DNA from: an uncultured Salinimicrobium sp.
Lineage (GTDB): Bacteria > Bacteroidota > Bacteroidia > Flavobacteriales > Flavobacteriaceae
Assembly (NCBI GenBank): GCA_946887075.1
Contig: CAMPKA010000003.1
Location: 186,001 to 250,000 of the forward strand
Length of the DNA stretch: 64,000 nt
Direction of reading: 5' to 3'
A program made the position numbers and the translations under genes. Every line of letters begins with the position of its first letter. Position 1 is the stretch's first letter. Below are positions 60,981 through 64,000 of the stretch, piece after piece. The notes beneath the pieces were generated by a model. It did no database searches. It worked only from the letters and a program-made list of their open reading frames with translations, and was not told where the DNA came from.

Positions 60981-61012
60981 AAAAAAGGGGAAGCCGATGG
61001 TTTCCCTTTTTT
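60981..61012 (+). terminator. Terminator after the PRC-barrel gene
   Basis: AAAAAAGGGGAA pairs with TTTCCCTTTTTT over 12 positions (one G-U), loop GCCGATGG. The T-rich 3' arm ends in TTTTTT. It lies 14 bp before the next ATG at 61026. Confidence 0.85.
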
Positions 61013-61025
61013 AATTTTCCATCAA

Positions 61026-62240
61026 ATGAACTATAAAAAGGTAGTCTTCGAAAATCCCAAAGGGGAAGAATTGTCCGGATACCTGGAATTGCCCCTAAAT
61101 CAGGAACCGCATAGTTTCGTGCTGTTCTCCCACTGCTTTACCTGCAACAAGAACTTTTTTGCCGTCAAGAATATTGCAAGGGCCCTGAGCCGGAATGGAT
61201 ATGGGGTTTTGCGTTTCGATTTTACAGGTCTGGGAGAAAGTGAGGGTGATTTTTCCGATACAAATTTCTCTGGAAATGTGGAAGATCTTGTAGCTGCTGC
61301 CGAGTTTCTCAAAAGTGAGTACAGTGCTCCTGAACTTCTTGTCGGTCATTCCCTCGGGGGAGCAGCAGCCATCTTTGCCGCTGCAATGCTTCCCGAAGTA
61401 AAAGCAGTCGCTACCATAGCCTCTCCCTCTACTCCGCAGCATGTCCGACACTTACTCAAATCCGGTATCTCAGAAATCAAAGAAAACGGAATGGCACAGG
61501 TAGACCTGGGTGGACGGAGTTTCACTATCAAGGAACAGTTCCTCAAGGACCTGGAGACTAAGGAACTCAAAACCTTGATCAGGGAACTGGATGTCGCGCT
61601 CCTTATTATGCACGCACCCCAGGATTCTGTGGTTGGGATTCAGAATGCCGAGGAATTGTACCAAAATGCACGACACCCGAAAAGTTTTGTATCTCTGGAT
61701 GGGGCTGATCATCTGTTGAGCAATGCTGTGGATTCAGAGTATGCAGGAGAGGTTATCGCCTCCTGGGCTTCCCGCTACCTCAGTATCCCCCAACCTGAGG
61801 AGTTGCAAACGGAGTTTGAAGTTGTAGCAAATCTTGGCGAAGAGGGATTCACTACGCAACTGCGAGCGGGCAAACACTATTTTCTAGCAGACGAACCGGA
61901 AAAAGCTGGAGGAAACGGATTCGGCCCCACGCCGTATGATTATATATCCGCTGCACTGGCAGCATGTACCTCGATGACCATCCAGATGTACGCACGTCGA
62001 AAAAAGTGGCCTTTGAAAAACGTTGAAACCCATGTCAATCATCAGAAATCCCATGCCAGGGACTGTGAAAACTGCGAAAGGAATTCTGCAAAGATTGATC
62101 TCTTTGAAAGAAGAATAGAAATCGAAGGCAATCTTGATGATGACCAGAGAACGAAAATTCTGGAAATTGCGGATAAATGCCCAGTTCATCGAACATTACA
62201 CAATAAAATCACCATTAAGACCGCTCTTGCCAAAGCATAA
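61026..62240 (+). CDS. Alpha/beta hydrolase - OsmC fusion protein
   Basis: Two-domain protein of 404 aa. The hydrolase part (about 1-260) has LFSHCFTCNKNFFA, GYGVLRFDFTGLGESEG (oxyanion) and LLVGHSLGGAAAIFAAA (Ser of GHSLGG about 105), with Asp in HAPQDSVV and His in GADHLLSN. The C-terminal OsmC-like part (about 270-404) has the peroxidatic cysteine in ALAACTSMTIQMYARRK and the resolving-type cysteine in CPVHRTL. Fusion of these two domains is found in several Proteobacteria and Bacteroidota. Role: hydroperoxide or stress-related ester metabolism, not proven. ATG 61026; longer frames overlap the PRC gene. Confidence 0.9.
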   Translation: MNYKKVVFENPKGEELSGYLELPLNQEPHSFVLFSHCFTCNKNFFAVKNIARALSRNGYGVLRFDFTGLGESEGDFSDTNFSGNVEDLVAAAEFLKSEYSAPELLVGHSLGGAAAIFAAAMLPEVKAVATIASPSTPQHVRHLLKSGISEIKENGMAQVDLGGRSFTIKEQFLKDLETKELKTLIRELDVALLIMHAPQDSVVGIQNAEELYQNARHPKSFVSLDGADHLLSNAVDSEYAGEVIASWASRYLSIPQPEELQTEFEVVANLGEEGFTTQLRAGKHYFLADEPEKAGGNGFGPTPYDYISAALAACTSMTIQMYARRKKWPLKNVETHVNHQKSHARDCENCERNSAKIDLFERRIEIEGNLDDDQRTKILEIADKCPVHRTLHNKITIKTALAKA

Positions 62241-62326
62241 ATCAAATGTTAAGCAAAACCCAATTTTTTGGCAAAAGCGGGGGTTCTGACTAAATTCGTT
62301 TTGACTAACCATGAAAAACAAATGCG

Positions 62327-62923
62327 ATGAAACGATCTTTTTTAACATTAATAATCTGCGCCGCTGTTTCCCTTACCAGCTGTAAGAACGAGAACACTAC
62401 TGCAGAGGATAGGGTAGAAGAAAACGTGGATGCGACTCAGGAAGAATCCGCCATGGAAAATGAAGAAGCCCAGGAAGTGGTGGTGACACTGGAATCGAAG
62501 AACAATAGCAGTGTTACCGGAACTGTAACCTTTACCGAAGAAAACGGAGAAGTTACTATGGTTGGAGAATTCCAGGGCCTACCAGAAGGACAGCATGCAG
62601 TCCATCTCCACGAAACTGGCGATTGTTCAGCTGCAGATGCTTCTTCCGCCGGTGGCCATTGGAACCCTACAGGTGAAAATCACGGAGAGTGGGGAAGTGA
62701 AAGTGGCTTTCACAGAGGTGACATTGGTAACTTCGATGTCAATTCGGAAGGAGAAGGAAGCATCACCTTCACTACTGACCTCTGGTGTATAGGATGCGAA
62801 GATCCGGAAAAAAATATTGTGGACAAAGCAGTAGTTGTACATGCAGGAGCAGACGACTTTAGTTCCCAGCCCAGTGGCGCCGCCGGAAACAGGTTGGCCT
62901 GTGGCGTGATTCAAGCGCAGTAA
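62327..62923 (+). CDS. sodC: Cu/Zn superoxide dismutase, lipoprotein
   Basis: Periplasmic or surface Cu/Zn SOD of 198 aa; lipobox LTSC at Cys19. Ligands are visible: copper His pair in VHLHETGDCS, bridging His in GGHWNP, zinc His in GENHGEW and GFHRGDIGN with its Asp, copper His in VVVHAGADD, and the conserved Arg in GNRLACG. The disulfide cysteines GDC and LACG are present. The LWC-xxC insertion TTDLWCIGCEDPEKN adds a second cysteine pair not found in most SODs. Converts superoxide to peroxide and oxygen; a terminator follows. Confidence 0.94.
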   Translation: MKRSFLTLIICAAVSLTSCKNENTTAEDRVEENVDATQEESAMENEEAQEVVVTLESKNNSSVTGTVTFTEENGEVTMVGEFQGLPEGQHAVHLHETGDCSAADASSAGGHWNPTGENHGEWGSESGFHRGDIGNFDVNSEGEGSITFTTDLWCIGCEDPEKNIVDKAVVVHAGADDFSSQPSGAAGNRLACGVIQAQ

Positions 62924-62950
62924 AAAAACGGCTTCCATACAACAAAAAGG

Positions 62951-62978
62951 AAAGCGGCCTCTTAGCCGCTTTTTTTTG
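62951..62978 (+). terminator. Rho-independent terminator after sodC
   Basis: AAAGCGGC / GCCGCTTT stem of 8 bp with 6-nt loop, running into T8 at 62971-62978. Strong. Confidence 0.92.
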
Positions 62979-63005
62979 GTAAACATTAATAATGACTGAT
63001 TCGTT

Positions 63006-63236
63006 ATGAAAACCAATTTTTATTCTTTGATCTTCGGTTTCTTGTTCTTAATATCCTGCGGTAACAAAGAAGAATCCGGGGATGTTGAGATCATGTCGGT
63101 GGAGGAAAAAACGCTTCAAACCACCCAAGATACCCTTTCGCTCAGGGACAGCCTGGACAGATCTCAGTTGGAGTCCGACAGCCTCAGGCCGGATGCAGAC
63201 ACCATTCTCCAGAAAGCGGATACTTTAGTCCAATAA
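63006..63236 (+). CDS. Small lipoprotein of unknown function
   Basis: Hypothetical lipoprotein of 76 aa: signal peptide ending LISC (Cys18), then a short acidic, probably helical body (EKTLQTTQDTLSLRDSLDRSQLESDSLRPDADTILQKADTL). No recognised domain. It stands alone between the sodC terminator and the convergent NDH-2 gene; composition and lipobox make it a likely real gene. Confidence 0.6.
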   Translation: MKTNFYSLIFGFLFLISCGNKEESGDVEIMSVEEKTLQTTQDTLSLRDSLDRSQLESDSLRPDADTILQKADTLVQ

Positions 63237-63281
63237 CCGAAGGAAGACCATTAAATGAGTAATCCGGCTCCAGCATGAGCA

Positions 63282-64000
63282 CTACACCTTTTTTTGATCG
63301 ACCTCCAGATTTTCCTTGTTACTCTTGAAAGGTCTGATGATCAGTCTTGAGGCTTTTTCAAAGTTGACATAGTTATATACCCAATTGAAGAAGGTGATCA
63401 GCCTGTTTCTGAACCCGACCAGAAAGTAAAGGTGAACGAACATCCAAACAAACCAGGCGAAGAATCCCCCAAATCTTAGTTTTCCTATGTCAACCACCGC
63501 ACGGTTTCGACCTACTGTTGCCATGGTTCCCTTATCGAAATATTCGAACGGAAGCATCTGCTCCCCGCGCAGGCTCCGCTTCAGGTTTTTTGCCAAGTGC
63601 TTTCCTTGTTGAATGGCCGGTTGCGCAACCATAGGATGCCCCTTCGGATACTTTTCTGTCTGCATCAGCGCAATATCTCCGATGGCAAAGATGTTCTCAT
63701 AACCGCTAATCTGATTAAAGGCATTGACCTCATAGCGGTCTGCCTTCTCTACCAGGGAGGAAGCGTTTAATCCCTTGACAGGTGCCCCTGCAACCCCCGC
63801 AGCCCAGATAAAGGTCGCCGTCTCGAAAACAAGGCCTTCCTGATTGGTATAGACTGTATTCCCGTCATACTTGTCGACCATTGTACCGAGATGTATCTGC
63901 ACGCCAAGTTCCTCAAGAAATTTTTTTGCCTTTCTGGAAGCCGTCGGACTCATCGGTGGCAGCACCCTATCGAGTCCTTCCACCAGATGGATCTCGAACT
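63282..64000 (-). CDS. Type II NADH dehydrogenase-like flavoprotein (5' end cut by window)
   Basis: C-terminal part (about 239 codons) of an NDH-2-type NAD(P)H:quinone oxidoreductase on the minus strand; the N-terminus with the FAD-binding site lies beyond base 64000. Seen: EIHLVEGLDRVLPPMSPTASRKAKKFLEELGVQIHLGTMVDKYD, FIWAAGVAGAPVKGLNASS and NIFAIGDIALM (second FAD-binding motif, with Asp), then the membrane-anchoring tail WFVWMFVHLYFLVGFRNRLITFFNWVYNYVNF. It oxidises NADH and reduces menaquinone without pumping protons. The reading frame continues to the window edge, so a start at 63983 (GTG) would be internal. Confidence 0.9.
   Translation of the reverse strand, partial: FEIHLVEGLDRVLPPMSPTASRKAKKFLEELGVQIHLGTMVDKYDGNTVYTNQEGLVFETATFIWAAGVAGAPVKGLNASSLVEKADRYEVNAFNQISGYENIFAIGDIALMQTEKYPKGHPMVAQPAIQQGKHLAKNLKRSLRGEQMLPFEYFDKGTMATVGRNRAVVDIGKLRFGGFFAWFVWMFVHLYFLVGFRNRLITFFNWVYNYVNFEKASRLIIRPFKSNKENLEVDQKKV

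Noticed and set aside
60873..61025. N-terminal extension of the hydrolase-OsmC protein
   Set aside because: It overlaps the PRC-barrel gene and its terminator and lacks similarity; ATG 61026 begins the hydrolase domain directly.
1..64000. Mobile elements, prophage, rRNA and tRNA genes
   Set aside because: I looked for transposase, integrase and phage signatures and for cloverleaf-like stretches in the intergenic gaps, and found none. This is by eye, so a missed tRNA is possible.

Overview
The window looks like chromosomal DNA of a marine or free-living member of the Flavobacteriaceae (Bacteroidota). Evidence: promoters with the phylum-specific -7 box TAnnTTTG and no clear Shine-Dalgarno sequences; families typical of the group (DUF4252, DUF4199, BtuG-like surface propeller, GlmU-like protein, HCDH-ECH fusion, 950-residue CarB, 'sensor of ECF-type sigma factor'); many lipoproteins with short LxxC signals. 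No rRNA, tRNA, CRISPR array, prophage or insertion sequence was recognised. Coding density is high and most of the window is core metabolism.

Layout. 0-2.8 kb: tRNA/rRNA 2'-O-methyltransferase (cut by the window edge), a sirtuin and purB. 2.8-4.8 kb: an ECF sigma / anti-sigma / two DUF4252 operon on the minus strand, diverging from two tandem S41-peptidase lipoproteins (5.0-7.9 kb). 7.9-14.1 kb: a vitamin B12 uptake locus, with riboswitch-controlled btuB plus a BtuG-like lipoprotein on the minus strand and a divergent btuFCD-like ABC importer. 14.2-20 kb: rmuC, an SBF-type transporter, a DUF423 protein, carB and rpmH. 20-27 kb: a TPR protein, a cysteine-less thioredoxin-fold protein, a lytic transglycosylase, an alpha/beta hydrolase, a small GNAT, mtaB, a GlmU-like protein and rpmE2. 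27-32.3 kb: DUF4199 protein, GT2 glycosyltransferase, phosphohexomutase and an MsbA-type ABC exporter. 32.6-34.1 kb: a second ECF sigma module. 34-41.6 kb: a YCF48-like propeller, an RsmB/NOP methyltransferase, purL and an outer-membrane barrel protein. 41.7-51.9 kb: class III aminotransferase, long-chain acyl-CoA ligase, mannose-6-phosphate isomerase, and a marR-fadB-fadA-fadE beta-oxidation operon. 51.9-64 kb: a storage/stress region with a GH15 enzyme divergent from an OtsA-OtsB fusion, YtxH protein, M28 peptidase, App1-type phosphatase divergent from a lipid kinase, small acidic membrane protein, PRC-barrel protein, hydrolase-OsmC fusion, SodC, a small lipoprotein and the C-terminal part of a type II NADH dehydrogenase.

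How the parts fit: three regulatory themes stand out, namely two sigma/anti-sigma modules, a B12 riboswitch locus and a fatty-acid degradation operon led by its own MarR regulator. I found no clearly new multigene system. The most useful leads are non-coding: a 91-bp fold-back element before the DUF4199 gene, strong inverted repeats next to the btu divergent promoter and directly in front of the aminotransferase start codon, a candidate autoregulatory ECF promoter, and a probable frameshift in a small acidic membrane protein gene.
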